Source: Brevibacillus porteri (GTDB lineage Bacteria > Bacillota > Bacilli > Brevibacillales > Brevibacillaceae). From it: a DNA stretch of 62,142 nucleotides. The stretch is from positions 1 to 62,142 of the forward strand of contig NZ_PXZO01000044.1 of NCBI RefSeq assembly GCF_003013475.1. The letters are read 5' to 3'. The notes under the pieces were generated by a model. It did no database searches, was not told the origin of the DNA, and saw only the letters and a list, made by a program, of their open reading frames with translations. Below are positions 1 through 9,300 of this stretch, piece by piece; positions within the stretch are counted from its first letter, which is position 1; every line of letters begins with the position of its first letter. The translations under genes were made by a program, and so were the position numbers.

Positions 1-19
1 AGATGTGTATAAGAGACCA
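1..19 (+). other. Nextera transposase mosaic-end (adapter) remnant
   Basis: The first 17 bases, AGATGTGTATAAGAGAC, are identical to the start of the 19-base Tn5/Nextera mosaic end, and the next bases read CAG instead of AG. A 17-base match at the very first base of a contig is best explained as library adapter not trimmed before assembly. It is therefore probably not chromosomal sequence. Confidence 0.85.
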
Positions 20-368
20 GGGTGGCTTTGGCTCGACGGTCCCTTTTTTTAGTGGAGACGGCCAGTGAATCCCCCATGCTGGCGTGTCAGAGTCGAAGAG
101 AACTGTGCTTTTTCTTCTCCTCCACTATGCTGACTCCACTCATAAAGGAGTTTTTTTTATGTAAATTTTGTGAATTGTATTGTTCAACACTTTGTTCATT
201 TTTGTCTACAAAGAAAAAGGGAATCAACGGTATAATGGAGATTGGATCAAGGGCAACATTTAATAGATAAAAATTGGTATTTCATATTGACACAAAACGT
301 ACATATGACGACGCCCAGCGAGTGTGGTATCGTCCAAGATTTTACATTTTGGAAGGGAGGATATAAAC
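20..368. other. Intergenic lead region upstream of ctaG
   Basis: No gene is supported here. An open frame at 22-270 lacks a ribosome site and looks unlike a protein. The region holds a weak terminator-like hairpin near 133-158 (ACTCC paired with GGAGT, then eight T), a good -10 hexamer TATAAT at 231-236 without a clear -35, and the strong ribosome site of ctaG at 351-360. The hairpin could end an upstream oxidase gene that lies outside the window. Confidence 0.5.
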
Positions 369-1241
369 ATGGGAAATGAACATCAAATGCACGAGATGTC
401 ACCGGCTGCCGGAACCGCAACCTTTTCAGATTTATGGAGTCCGGATGTGATGCTTTTGTCGTTACTCGTGACTACTGTCTATTTTCTCATAACCGGTCCT
501 ATGCATAAACGTTTTGAAAACGCTACACCGGCGACTAGCAAGCAAAGATTACTTTTTGTGTTGGCAATCGTGTTGTTTTACACCGCACAAGGAAGCCCTA
601 TCAGTTATTACGGCCATCATTACATGTTTAGTTTGCACATGCTGCAACAATCGATCTTGTACTTTGCCCTGCCACCGCTTATGCTTCTCGCAATGCCTGA
701 ATGGCTTTTGGCCAAGATTTTCCGTCCGAAAGCGATGAAGTTCATACTAAACTCTTTGACACACCCGTTAGTGGCAGCGCTGTTGTTCAACTCACTGTTT
801 TCGTTTTACCATGTTCCATTTATTTTTGATGCCGTCGCGATTAACCATGAGTGGATGACGTTTTATCATGTCATTCTCGTGATTGCCGCATTTGCGATGT
901 GGTGGCCGATTGTGAGTCCGTTGTCTGATAACAAGCGACAACTGGCTGGATTGAAAAAACTGTCGTACGTTTTTGCAAACGGTGTCTTGATTACGCCCGC
1001 CTGTGCGCTGATTATTTTTGCTTCGGAACCGCTGTACGCTACGTATATAGCTGCGCCACAGCTATTCCAAAGCCTCGACGCGTTTAACGATCAGCGTCTT
1101 GGCGGAATCATTATGAAGTTGGTACAGGAGCTTGTTTACGGCTGTGTGCTGGCCTATGTCTTCTACCATTGGTACAAGGCAGAGAAGCAGGACGACATGC
1201 CGATGGATCAATCTTTCGGTGCTGAAAAGCCGACTTTTTAA
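369..1241 (+). CDS. ctaG: Cytochrome c oxidase assembly factor CtaG (caa3 type)
   Basis: This is a 290-residue polytopic membrane protein of the caa3-type CtaG family, needed to assemble a functional caa3 oxidase. It shows about seven hydrophobic segments and the family's His/Pro-rich early region (QGSPISYYGHHYMFSLHMLQ). An in-frame start exists at 324, but I chose ATG 369 because GGAAGGGAGG lies eight bases before it, and the 15 extra upstream codons look non-coding. It is followed by the DUF420 gene and ctaB in the same direction. This suggests the ctaCDEF oxidase structural genes lie just left of the window (inference). Confidence 0.9.
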   Translation: MGNEHQMHEMSPAAGTATFSDLWSPDVMLLSLLVTTVYFLITGPMHKRFENATPATSKQRLLFVLAIVLFYTAQGSPISYYGHHYMFSLHMLQQSILYFALPPLMLLAMPEWLLAKIFRPKAMKFILNSLTHPLVAALLFNSLFSFYHVPFIFDAVAINHEWMTFYHVILVIAAFAMWWPIVSPLSDNKRQLAGLKKLSYVFANGVLITPACALIIFASEPLYATYIAAPQLFQSLDAFNDQRLGGIIMKLVQELVYGCVLAYVFYHWYKAEKQDDMPMDQSFGAEKPTF

Positions 1242-1284
1242 ATATGCGCGAACAGCAGAAACGTTTGTTGAATGAGGTGAAAAA

Positions 1285-1743
1285 ATGGGGCTCATATTGC
1301 CTACGGTAAGTACGGCTTTTATCGTCATTAGCGGAATTCTCGTTGCGATTGGCTGGTACGCCATTGCGAAAAAGCAAGTAGAAAAGCATATGAAGATTAT
1401 GAAATGGGCTGCGATCTGTGCCACGATTTTCTTTATCACTTATGTATCCAGAACGGCCTTTGTCGGAAATACGCATTTTGGCGGACCAGACAGCATCAAG
1501 CCAATCTATCAGACGTTCTTGTTCTTCCACATCATCCTGGCAACAGTCGGTGGTGTGATGGGTCTGATTACACTCAGATACGCTTACACGAAAAACTATG
1601 CTTCTCATCGTAAAATCGGTCCTTGGACGTCCATTGTGTGGTTTGTCACTTCCATTACAGGAGCGGCGGTTTATTTGCTGCTGTACTGGATTTATCCAGG
1701 TGGCGAGACGTCTGGCGTACTGGATGTAATTTTTGGTAAGTAA
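1285..1743 (+). CDS. ctaM: DUF420 membrane protein, CtaM-like
   Basis: The 152-residue protein has four hydrophobic helices and belongs to the DUF420 family (YozB/CtaM), whose members are required for haem-copper oxidase maturation in Firmicutes. Conserved family features include a His-bearing helix (LFFHIILATVGGVMGLITL) and a C-terminal helix ending in YPGG. The ATG at 1285 is preceded by GAGGTG with a short spacer. The position between ctaG and ctaB supports a role in oxidase or haem A handling. The name ctaM rests on family and context and is not certain. Confidence 0.82.
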   Translation: MGLILPTVSTAFIVISGILVAIGWYAIAKKQVEKHMKIMKWAAICATIFFITYVSRTAFVGNTHFGGPDSIKPIYQTFLFFHIILATVGGVMGLITLRYAYTKNYASHRKIGPWTSIVWFVTSITGAAVYLLLYWIYPGGETSGVLDVIFGK

Positions 1744-1839
1744 TCGTTTTAGTAGTTTTTTGGGCATTGGATACAATGTAGTTAGTTTATCCAGTCATGA
1801 TTCGGATGTTCAGATAGAAGGAAACAGGAGGTACAAAAC

Positions 1840-2775
1840 GTGGACCAGCAAATGCCGATGCAGGAATCGCTTGATGCCGATGCTGCTTTGCAGACACAGC
1901 CGGTAGGGCCAGCTACCTTTCAGGATTACGTACAACTGACGAAGCCTGGTATTACCCTGTCAAACTTGATGACCACTTTTGCTGCTTTATGGTTAGCGTC
2001 CTACGGTTATCCGAACTGGAAACTGGCTTTATTCACCATGCTAGGAACCGCTTTGGTCATTATGTCGGGTGCGGCTTTAAATAATTTCTACGACCGTGAT
2101 CTGGACAAAAAAATGAAGCGGACGCAAAATCGTGCGGTAGCGACGGGAAGAATTTCTGCTCGTAACGCGATCCTCTTAGGGATTGGCCTGCTGTTGGCAG
2201 GGGTTACTGTGTTGGCTGTATATGCGAATCCCTTGGCGGCGGTTTGGGGATTAATCGGTCACATTTTTTACGTGTTGATTTACACGCCGCTGAAAAGAGT
2301 AACAACTCTCAATACGGTGATTGGTGGTATTTCAGGTGCAGCTCCTCCAGTGATTGGGTGGGTAGCAGTAACAGGCACCATGGACATGACTGCTTGGCTG
2401 TTGTTCCTGGTCTTGTTCTTGTGGCAGCCTCCCCATTTTTTGGCGTTGGCCATGCTGAAAACAGAAGAATACCGTGCAGGTAATCTGCCGATGCTACCGG
2501 TAGTAAAAGGCTTTGCCGAGACGAAGCGACAAATGGTGCTGTGGGGTTCGGTGTTGTTCCCGGCTTCTTTGCTGCTGTTCGTCCACGCTAGCCTAGGCTA
2601 TGTGTATTTGCTCGTCATGGGCGTGATGGGGATTGTGTACATGGTTCTGCTTTTACAGGGGTTTAAAACCAAGGATGATCTTACTTGGGCACGCAAACTG
2701 TTCGGCTATTCTATCCTTTATTTGACCGTGTTTTGTGCAGCGATCGTCATTAGTACCATGGTCAACTATTATTGA
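1840..2775 (+). CDS. ctaB: Protohaem IX farnesyltransferase (haem O synthase)
   Basis: CtaB is a UbiA-superfamily prenyltransferase that adds a farnesyl group to haem B to give haem O. The 311-residue protein has about nine membrane helices. The first Asp-rich prenyl-diphosphate site is NNFYDRDLDKKMKRTQNR near residues 86-103, and a second polar loop (LKTEEYRAGNLPML) follows QPPHF. The start is GTG at 1840 behind AGGAGGT. It is two genes downstream of ctaG, and ctaA follows 122 bases later, so haem O and haem A synthesis sit together. Confidence 0.95.
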   Translation: MDQQMPMQESLDADAALQTQPVGPATFQDYVQLTKPGITLSNLMTTFAALWLASYGYPNWKLALFTMLGTALVIMSGAALNNFYDRDLDKKMKRTQNRAVATGRISARNAILLGIGLLLAGVTVLAVYANPLAAVWGLIGHIFYVLIYTPLKRVTTLNTVIGGISGAAPPVIGWVAVTGTMDMTAWLLFLVLFLWQPPHFLALAMLKTEEYRAGNLPMLPVVKGFAETKRQMVLWGSVLFPASLLLFVHASLGYVYLLVMGVMGIVYMVLLLQGFKTKDDLTWARKLFGYSILYLTVFCAAIVISTMVNYY

Positions 2776-2802
2776 CACGAAACACTCACTAAATGTTCAC
2801 GG

Positions 2803-2829
2803 AACATCCCTTGCTTAGCAGGGGATGTT
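2803..2829 (+). terminator. Hairpin after ctaB
   Basis: AACATCCC (2803-2810) pairs with GGGATGTT (2822-2829). The tail is only TTCATT, so this is either a weak terminator or an attenuator between ctaB and ctaA. Confidence 0.45.
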
Positions 2830-2897
2830 TCATTATCGTAAAAGAGGACATAGAACGAGGTGTTGTTTGATCCTCACAAGAAACAGGGTGAATTACT

Positions 2898-3812
2898 ATG
2901 GAAAAATGGCTGAAGCCGTTAGCTTTTCTTGCTACCGTGATCATGTTTATCGTGATGGTAGCCGGTTCGCTTGTTACCAAGACAGATTCAGCACTCGGCT
3001 GTGGAAATGACTGGCCGCTGTGCAACGGTAAATGGGTTCCGGAATATACGTTGGCATCCATTATTGAATATTCTCATCGCCTGATTACAGGTGTTGCCGG
3101 TATTGTTGTTGCGATTTTCTCTGTACTTTGCTGGCGCTATTACAAAGGCAACCAAGAAGTTCGCAATCTCGCTATTTTTGGTTTGTTTTTCATCGTAGTG
3201 GAGTCCATTCTCGGCGCTTCTGCCGTCATTTGGCCACAGTCCTCATCTGTTTTGGCTCTGCACTTCGGATTCTCCTTGCTTGCTTATTCAGGCGTGTTCT
3301 TGTTGAGTGTGTTCGTTTATCAGCGGGAAAAAACGCAAAGCTTGGTGAAAACGACCGTCTCAAAAGGCTTCCGCAACTGGATGTGGTTCGTCGCTACTTA
3401 TACGTACGCTGTCGTTTATCTCGGAGCGTATGTCAGACATACGGGTTCAAGTATGGCATGCAGTGACTGGCCGCTGTGTCAGGGACAGATTATCCCAGAG
3501 TTGTACGGACAGACTGGTATTCATTTTGCTCACAGAATCGCTGCGATGGTGTTGGGATTCTTGTTGTTGGGGACAATGATTTACTGCATACGTCATTTCA
3601 AGGAAAAACGGCGTGACTTGTACGGTGCGAGTATCCTGAGCTTTATTCTTTGCATCGCGCAGGTGTTCAGCGGTGGCTTCGTCATTATTTACAAGCTTCA
3701 CCTGTACGCTACGCTGACTCATTCCATGATTATCACCATTTTGTTCGGGATCATCTGCTACATGTGCTTGCAGACGTTGAAGTCACCGACAAATGAAAAG
3801 CTGAGAAGATAA
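2898..3812 (+). CDS. ctaA: Haem A synthase CtaA
   Basis: CtaA (COX15 family) oxidises the C8 methyl of haem O to the formyl group of haem A. The 304-residue protein has eight predicted helices in two similar halves. Each half carries a short Cys-containing extracellular loop (GCGNDWPLCNG in the first half, MACSDWPLCQG in the second) followed by a haem-ligand helix with His (EYSHRLITG and HFAHRIAAM). The paired cysteines are the Bacillus-type arrangement. It lies in the same orientation as ctaB, unlike Bacillus subtilis where ctaA is divergent. The start at 2898 has only a modest GGGTG ribosome site. Confidence 0.95.
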   Translation: MEKWLKPLAFLATVIMFIVMVAGSLVTKTDSALGCGNDWPLCNGKWVPEYTLASIIEYSHRLITGVAGIVVAIFSVLCWRYYKGNQEVRNLAIFGLFFIVVESILGASAVIWPQSSSVLALHFGFSLLAYSGVFLLSVFVYQREKTQSLVKTTVSKGFRNWMWFVATYTYAVVYLGAYVRHTGSSMACSDWPLCQGQIIPELYGQTGIHFAHRIAAMVLGFLLLGTMIYCIRHFKEKRRDLYGASILSFILCIAQVFSGGFVIIYKLHLYATLTHSMIITILFGIICYMCLQTLKSPTNEKLRR

Positions 3813-3816
3813 GAGG

Positions 3817-3854
3817 AAAGCTGCGCTCCTGATTCGTGGAGGGTAGCTTTTTTT
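3817..3854 (+). terminator. Terminator of ctaA
   Basis: AAAGCT (3817-3822) pairs with AGCTTT (3845-3850) around an inner CTCC/GGAG stem, followed by a run of T. It is a typical intrinsic terminator. Confidence 0.8.
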
Positions 3855-3863
3855 ATATGATGT

Positions 3864-4193
3864 GGCTGTGGTGGGGAAGAAGTGCATTTCCAGTCTACGC
3901 TTCGGCCTACGCCCTGCAAGGGGGATTCATTGTCCGCTAAGACGCCATTTATTTCTTAGCTGGGTGGAGCTCCAGAGGCGCTTGGACTGGAAATGCACTT
4001 CTTCCAACGCTACTTTCGATAAAACCAATTGCGAGTGGATTCAAAGATGCTTCATGTCCTACTTTCACGATGGTGTAAACGTAGCGGAGTAGGTACACAG
4101 CTGTTGGAAAGTCCTGTCACATGTTCGGAAGGAGACCGCCCGAACGAAGAGAGGAAAAAGGCGACTGGAGAACATGTGACAGGGCCTCGCCCC
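3864..4193 (+). repeat. Composite structured repeat, copy 1 (modules A and B)
   Basis: This element occurs twice in the window (other copy 17412-17809). Module A is bounded by a perfect 21-bp inverted repeat (3875-3895 and 3985-4005). Inside it are a CTTCGG-type turn, a CCC/GGG hairpin (GCCCTGCAAGGGG) and a 6-bp stem GCTAAG/CTTAGC. After a linker of about 107 bases comes module B, closed by the perfect 13-bp stem CCTGTCACATGTT (4113-4125) with AACATGTGACAGG (4171-4183), with an inner TTCGG/CCGAA stem. Both copies start directly behind a terminator and have the same orientation. I do not recognise a known RNA family or transposon. No convincing protein is encoded. Confidence 0.8.
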
Positions 4194-4225
4194 CACCCCA
4201 ACCGATTGAGGACATCGAATTACAG

Positions 4226-4255
4226 ACCGTCAGGCTATTGCCCAGACGGTTTTTC
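4226..4255 (+). terminator. Plus-strand terminator behind composite repeat copy 1
   Basis: ACCGTC (4226-4231) pairs with GACGGT (4245-4250), with an inner GGC/GCC stem and a TTTTT tail on the plus strand. The only nearby plus-strand unit it could end is the composite repeat. On the minus strand it overlaps the stop codon of the neighbouring gene but has no U tail there. Confidence 0.6.
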
Positions 4256-4984
4256 AACATTCATCGGAACAAAAACACCATTTTCCCAACGATACATTTG
4301 CAAAGCAGTCTCAGGCTTGCCCGGCAGCAGTTCACCTGTATCCGGGTTTAGCTCCTGCTTCGTTTGCCAGTGGTAGAGCAGTGGTTTTGCTTCGTCATCA
4401 TGTACGACTTGATAACTGCCGACCGTCCGGAAAAGTTGACCACCTGGCACCGAAACCGTTTCCTGCAGCAGTCCTTCCCATGCTTTGACCAAACGACCTT
4501 TGTCCAAATACCACAGATTCGCCTCGTAGACCGATATGCCTGATCCGCCAGTATGCTGGACGGTTTCAAATACTCGTTTTTCTGCGAGTAGACGCGGTTC
4601 AACTTCAGTGTTCTTATCAATCTCGGAGTAATTCACTTCACGCGTATAGTCCCAATGATCCAATTGCAGGCGCGGTGGATTCCATTCCTCTTCCGCGATG
4701 AGGGCATACGTACGATCAGGCTTTTGATCCAAAACGTAAAAATTCCCGATATGTACGCTGCCGTTATGCTTGGCGACAATTTCTGGTTCCGGGTCATCAT
4801 CGAGATTGACGAGTTGAAAATCAAAGTTGTCGGAAACAACTGGATCTTTGGCTTGCTTGTTAATCCAATCCATTATTTGGGTCTTGGTAGGCTCTCTGGA
4901 GGCAAGGGAAGAGGGGGCAGTGAGGACGAGACTGGAGACGGCAAGTCCTACTGTCAGGGTGAGCAACAGGCGGGAATTACGCAA
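4235..4984 (-). CDS. Secreted protein of unknown function
   Basis: The 249-residue product starts with a clear Sec signal peptide (MRNSRLLLTLTVGLAVSS then an Ala-rich cleavage region near residue 29). The mature part has no motif I can assign. It contains an Asp-rich stretch (FQLVNLDDDPEPEIVAKHNG) resembling the calcium-loop-like 'DLDGDGEPE' repeats of extracellular proteins, so metal binding is possible but only a guess. The start codon is TTG at 4984, supported by AAGGAG about ten bases upstream. It is a single gene, divergent from sbcD, with its 3' end next to the composite repeat. Confidence 0.75.
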   Translation of the reverse strand: MRNSRLLLTLTVGLAVSSLVLTAPSSLASREPTKTQIMDWINKQAKDPVVSDNFDFQLVNLDDDPEPEIVAKHNGSVHIGNFYVLDQKPDRTYALIAEEEWNPPRLQLDHWDYTREVNYSEIDKNTEVEPRLLAEKRVFETVQHTGGSGISVYEANLWYLDKGRLVKAWEGLLQETVSVPGGQLFRTVGSYQVVHDDEAKPLLYHWQTKQELNPDTGELLPGKPETALQMYRWENGVFVPMNVEKPSGQ

Positions 4985-5156
4985 CGGTAACGAGCTCCTT
5001 TCCGGGATGAGATCGATGAATCGTGACCTTTTCAGTTGGAAGACGAGCAGTCAGGAGCAAAAGTAACGGGGAAGTGGAGTAAATTTCAACCGCGAACCGG
5101 GCTGTCTTTTGTTACAATGAAAAGCAAACACATGATCGTGGAGAGTGATAGTAGAC

Positions 5157-6398
5157 ATGCGGATATTACATACAGCCGACTGGCATTTCGGGCGGCAGCT
5201 GGAAGGGCGGGACCGACGGATAGAACAAACAGCTTTTGTGGACGAGCTCTGTCACATCGCTGATGAGCGGGAAGTGGATTTGGTGCTCATTGCTGGGGAT
5301 GTGTACGATTCGGTCAATCCGCCTGCTTGGGCGGAAGAGCTTTTTTATGATGCATTGGAGCGCTTGTCTTCGGAAGGCAGGCGAGGGGTTGTCGTGATCG
5401 CGGGGAACCATGACCAGCCTGAGCGAGTGCGGGCAGCAGCGCCGCTTGCCACAAAGCACGGAATTGTTTTGTTGGGGTTGCCGAAGGAAGCGCCACTGCT
5501 GACGCAGGAAGCATCGACTGATCGCGTGCAACTTGTGCAGGGAGGCCCTTCTTGGCTAGAAATGAAGATTCCTGGCTGCGCAGCGAATGCGGTCATTTTG
5601 GCTTTGCCGTATCCTTCTGAATCGCGATTAAAGGAGCTGTTGAGCGAAAGCTTTACCCAGGAGCAGATGCAGCTTGCTTTTTCCGAGCGCATTGCACAAT
5701 TGCTTGCTGATCTGTCTGTTCATTTTCGTGAGGATACGGTCAACCTGGTCACGAGCCACTTGTTTGTCATGGGCGGTAAGGAAACAGATTCCGAGCGACC
5801 GATTCAAATTGGGGGAGCGTTGACTGTATCACCGCAGGCTTTTCCGAAGAACGCTGATTATGTGGCGCTCGGCCATCTCCATCGACTGCAAAAGCTCAGT
5901 GACAAGCCGTTGGTGCGTTACAGCGGTTCACCGATTTCGTACAGCTTTTCCGAAGCAGGTCAGAGCAAGGCAGTCGTACTGGTCGAGGTGGAGCCAGGGC
6001 AAGAAGTGCGTGAGGAGATCATTTATTTGACGAGCGCACGGCCATTGGCACGTTGGAGGGCGACGGAGGGAATCGAGCAAGTCGAGCGCTGGTTGGAAGA
6101 GGGACGAGATGCAGGGGCGTGGATTGACTTGGAGCTGCATGTATCTGGCGTGATCGACCCGGCAGAATTTCAGCGTGTCCGCAAGCTTTCGGATGATTTC
6201 TTGAAAATACAACGTGTTGTCGTGAGAGAAGAGCGTGAGGAGGAAGAGGAACAGCGAGTCGAGCTGACAGAGCTGACGTCCGATCAATTGTTCAAACGCT
6301 TCTATGAACGGAGACGGGGAGCAGATCCGGATGAGCAGCTGGTGGCCTTGTTCCAGCGTCTATTGGCAGAAACCGGAGGAGAGGGGGAAGAAGAGTGA
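5157..6398 (+). CDS. sbcD: Nuclease SbcCD subunit D (Mre11-like exonuclease)
   Basis: SbcD is the metallophosphoesterase nuclease of the SbcCD (Mre11-Rad50) complex that trims hairpins and blocked DNA ends. The 413-residue protein shows all metal-binding motifs in order: DWH at 8-10, GDVYD at 47-51, GNHD at 83-86, then SHLF and GHLHR. An upstream GTG at 5145 is in frame, but ATG 5157 has GGAGAG 11 bases before it and gives the usual N-terminus MRILHTADWH. The stop codon overlaps the sbcC start (GTGA). The acidic C-terminal tail (EEREEEEEQ region) is probably the linker that docks on SbcC. Confidence 0.96.
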   Translation: MRILHTADWHFGRQLEGRDRRIEQTAFVDELCHIADEREVDLVLIAGDVYDSVNPPAWAEELFYDALERLSSEGRRGVVVIAGNHDQPERVRAAAPLATKHGIVLLGLPKEAPLLTQEASTDRVQLVQGGPSWLEMKIPGCAANAVILALPYPSESRLKELLSESFTQEQMQLAFSERIAQLLADLSVHFREDTVNLVTSHLFVMGGKETDSERPIQIGGALTVSPQAFPKNADYVALGHLHRLQKLSDKPLVRYSGSPISYSFSEAGQSKAVVLVEVEPGQEVREEIIYLTSARPLARWRATEGIEQVERWLEEGRDAGAWIDLELHVSGVIDPAEFQRVRKLSDDFLKIQRVVVREEREEEEEQRVELTELTSDQLFKRFYERRRGADPDEQLVALFQRLLAETGGEGEEE

Positions 6399-9300
6399 GA
6401 CCGATACGATTGAAGCTGGCAGGGATGCACAGCTACAGAGAAATGCAAGAGGTCGATTTCGAAGTGCTATGTCAGGCGGGACTGTTTGGGATATTCGGTC
6501 CGACTGGAAGCGGGAAATCGACAATCTTGGACGCGATCACGCTAGCGTTGTACGGGCAGGTCGTCCGGTTGGGCGGGGGAAACCATCCGAAAGAAGTGCT
6601 GAACCAGCTGGAGCAGCGCGTATTTGTGTCCTTTACCTTTGAGCTGGGGACTGGCGATGAGCGCAAGCAATATACGGTGGAACGGGAATTTGGCCTGGAT
6701 AAAAAGGGAAACAAGAGACAACCGGAAGTAAGGCTGATTCAGTCGGGAGCCTTGACCGGAGAGCCGGATGTCGTATTGGAATCCAAAGCCACGTCCGCGA
6801 CTGCCGCGATTGAGGCGCTGATTGGTCTCACTTTGCAGGACTTTACCCGGGCGGTCGTTTTGCCACAGGGGCAATTTTCCCGTTTCTTGACGCTGAAGGG
6901 CAGTGAGCGCAATGAAATGCTGCAGCGAATGTTCCGCCTACATATTTATGGGGAAAAGCTGAGCGAGCGCGTACGGCACGCGTTGGAGCAGGTCAAGGAA
7001 CAGATGCATCGCTTGCAACTGGCGAGTGCAGCTCTGGGTGACGCAGGTCCGGAAGCCTTGGAGCTGGCGAGACATACATGGGAGGAAGCTGCGCAAAAAG
7101 AGCAGGAATTCACCCAGCAAAAGCAGGAGCTGGCCGGGAAGCTAAAGGAGCTGGAGCAGCTGAACCAGTGGCATCAGGAGCTATTGCAAGTCCAGGTGCA
7201 ACTACAGCAGCAGGAAGCAAATGAAGCGGAAATGGCATCCCTAACCGCGAAGATTCGCGAATGGGAATCGAGTATTCGATTGTGGCCATTACTCCAGCAA
7301 TATGAGCGTTTGGATCAGGAATGGCATGCGACCGGTACGGCATTGGAACGCAGCCGCGAACAACAGGAGAGTGCTCGTTTGGCCGTAGATGAGGCAGAGC
7401 AAGCATATCAGAAGGTTCATGCCGAATTGGCTGTACAGGAGCCGTTACTGATTCAGCAAAAGGGCAGGCTGGTACAGGCACAGGAGTGGGAAGAGGAGCT
7501 AAAGGCGATCCGGGAAGAGTGGACAGGTCTGGAGCGAGAGTGGAATGAAGTGTCAGTCGCCTTGACCAACATAGAACAACAGTTGGAAAAGGATGAAGCC
7601 GAATTAAAAAACTGGGAGCTAGCGTGGGCGGATCTGCAAGAACAGATGAAGCAGGTCACGATCTCTCCTGAATGGCGAGCACAAATAGCGGCAGCCAGAG
7701 AAGCGAAGCAGCAGTGGGAACGAGACTATGCCAAGGTACGTGAGCTGGAAAAAGAACAACTCGCAGCAGAGGAGCACATCCAGGCGGCAACCCATACGGC
7801 CGATGAGAACAAGCGCAGCTGGGAAGTGTGTGCGAATCGGTTGGCACAAAAAAGAGAAGAGCTGGCAGCACCTACCGACTCGGCTTTGATGAGCGAAGCA
7901 GAATGGGAGAAAGCAAGAAATGTACTGGCAGACATGAAGCAGGTAGGTCGCCAGTGGCGGGAAGTATTGCAGGCTTTCTCATCATGGCAGGAGAAGTCGC
8001 AACACATCGTCCAGGAGCGTAAGCAGTTGGATGAGCGCAATCAAGAGCTGACTGGGGCAGTAGAGACAAGCGAAGCACTTGTGAAGAGTCAACTGGTCCA
8101 ACGAGATGAGCTGCGCCAAGAATGGGAACGCTGGCAGCAGGAAAACATGGCGCGATTTTTGCGCGAACGTTTAGAGGAAGGCAAGGAGTGTCCGGTATGT
8201 GGTTCCGAACACCACCCACACGGGCACCAGAACCATACAAAAGCGTCTGAAGTGGGGACGGAGGGTGATGCCCTGCGTGCCCGAATCAAAGCGTCAGAAG
8301 AGGCTTTGCGTGCGGCTGAGCAAGAAGCAGGCAAGACCAAGGAAGCCTGGTTGGCAGCAAAGGGAGCGCTTGCTGCTTTTGATGAGCGCCTAGCAAGCGT
8401 AAAGGCTGAACAGGAACAGCTGGAAGCGCGCTTGGAAGCGATCAAGGCAGAGTGTCGCGGGTACGGACAGCCTTGGATCGTGGATTCTTTTGAAGAGCTA
8501 CTCGGAGTCTATCAGCGCGAGGAAAAAGAACGGATCGCCAAGCAAGCGGAAAGAGAGCGACTAAAAGCAGAGCGTGAGCAATTGCAGCAGCAGCTGGAGG
8601 CCTTGCGTGAGGAAGAAGCGGAAAAGAAACGCTTGATGGAGCGGAGCACGCTGTTGCTCGAGCAGGCACAGAAGGCAATCAATGACAATAAAGCTCGCCT
8701 AGACGCTGCATCCATGCAAGAAAAGCAATCCAGAGAAGAGCTCGACGCGAAGCGCAATGAGCTTCCCATCGAGGAAATCGAACAGCGGTACGAGGAAATC
8801 GGAAAATCAGATCGCCGTTTAGCAGAACTACAGCAGGTACGATCCGAGAAAGAAACGCTGCGCGGAAAGCTGACGATGCAAGTAGAAGCCGCCAAGTCGC
8901 GCAAGGTAGAGGGCAAATCACGGGAAGCGGCGCTGAAGGAAAAGCTTGAAGATAGAAAGCGCATGTGGGAACAAAAACATGCCCAATGGCTGGAACGCAC
9001 GGGAGGACTTACTGCGCAGGAGTGTCTGATGCGGGTAGAGGATTCTCTCCTCGGTTTGCGTCAGGCAGTCACGTTGGCAGAGACAAAGCGCAAAGAGACC
9101 GCCGAGGCGCGGGAAACGGTGCAAAACAATCTGGTCAAATATTCGGAGACGTTGGCCATCCTCACACGGCAACGCACGGAAGCTCACGAGACATTGTACC
9201 AAGGCTTGCAAGAAACAGGTCTCGGCACTGTCGAGTATGTACGGGAGCGGTACGCAGAGCGCGAGCAATTGCCACAGGCACAGGAACAAGTCGAGGCTTA

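Noticed and set aside
22..270. 82-codon open frame at the left end
   Set aside because: It begins next to the adapter, lacks a ribosome site and its translation is low-complexity and unlike any protein.
1111..1776. 221-codon minus-strand frame over ctaG and ctaM
   Set aside because: It is antisense to well-supported genes, has no ribosome site and no family resemblance.
3875..4005. Module A as an insertion-sequence end pair
   Set aside because: There is no transposase, no target duplication that I can see, and the arms face each other across only about 90 bases. A MITE-like origin is still possible.
3862..4376. Open frames inside composite repeat copy 1
   Set aside because: The frames are not kept in copy 2, and the pattern of change keeps base pairing, not codons.
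5113..5118. TACAAT as a promoter of sbcD
   Set aside because: It is a plausible -10, but no -35 or extended -10 element accompanies it.
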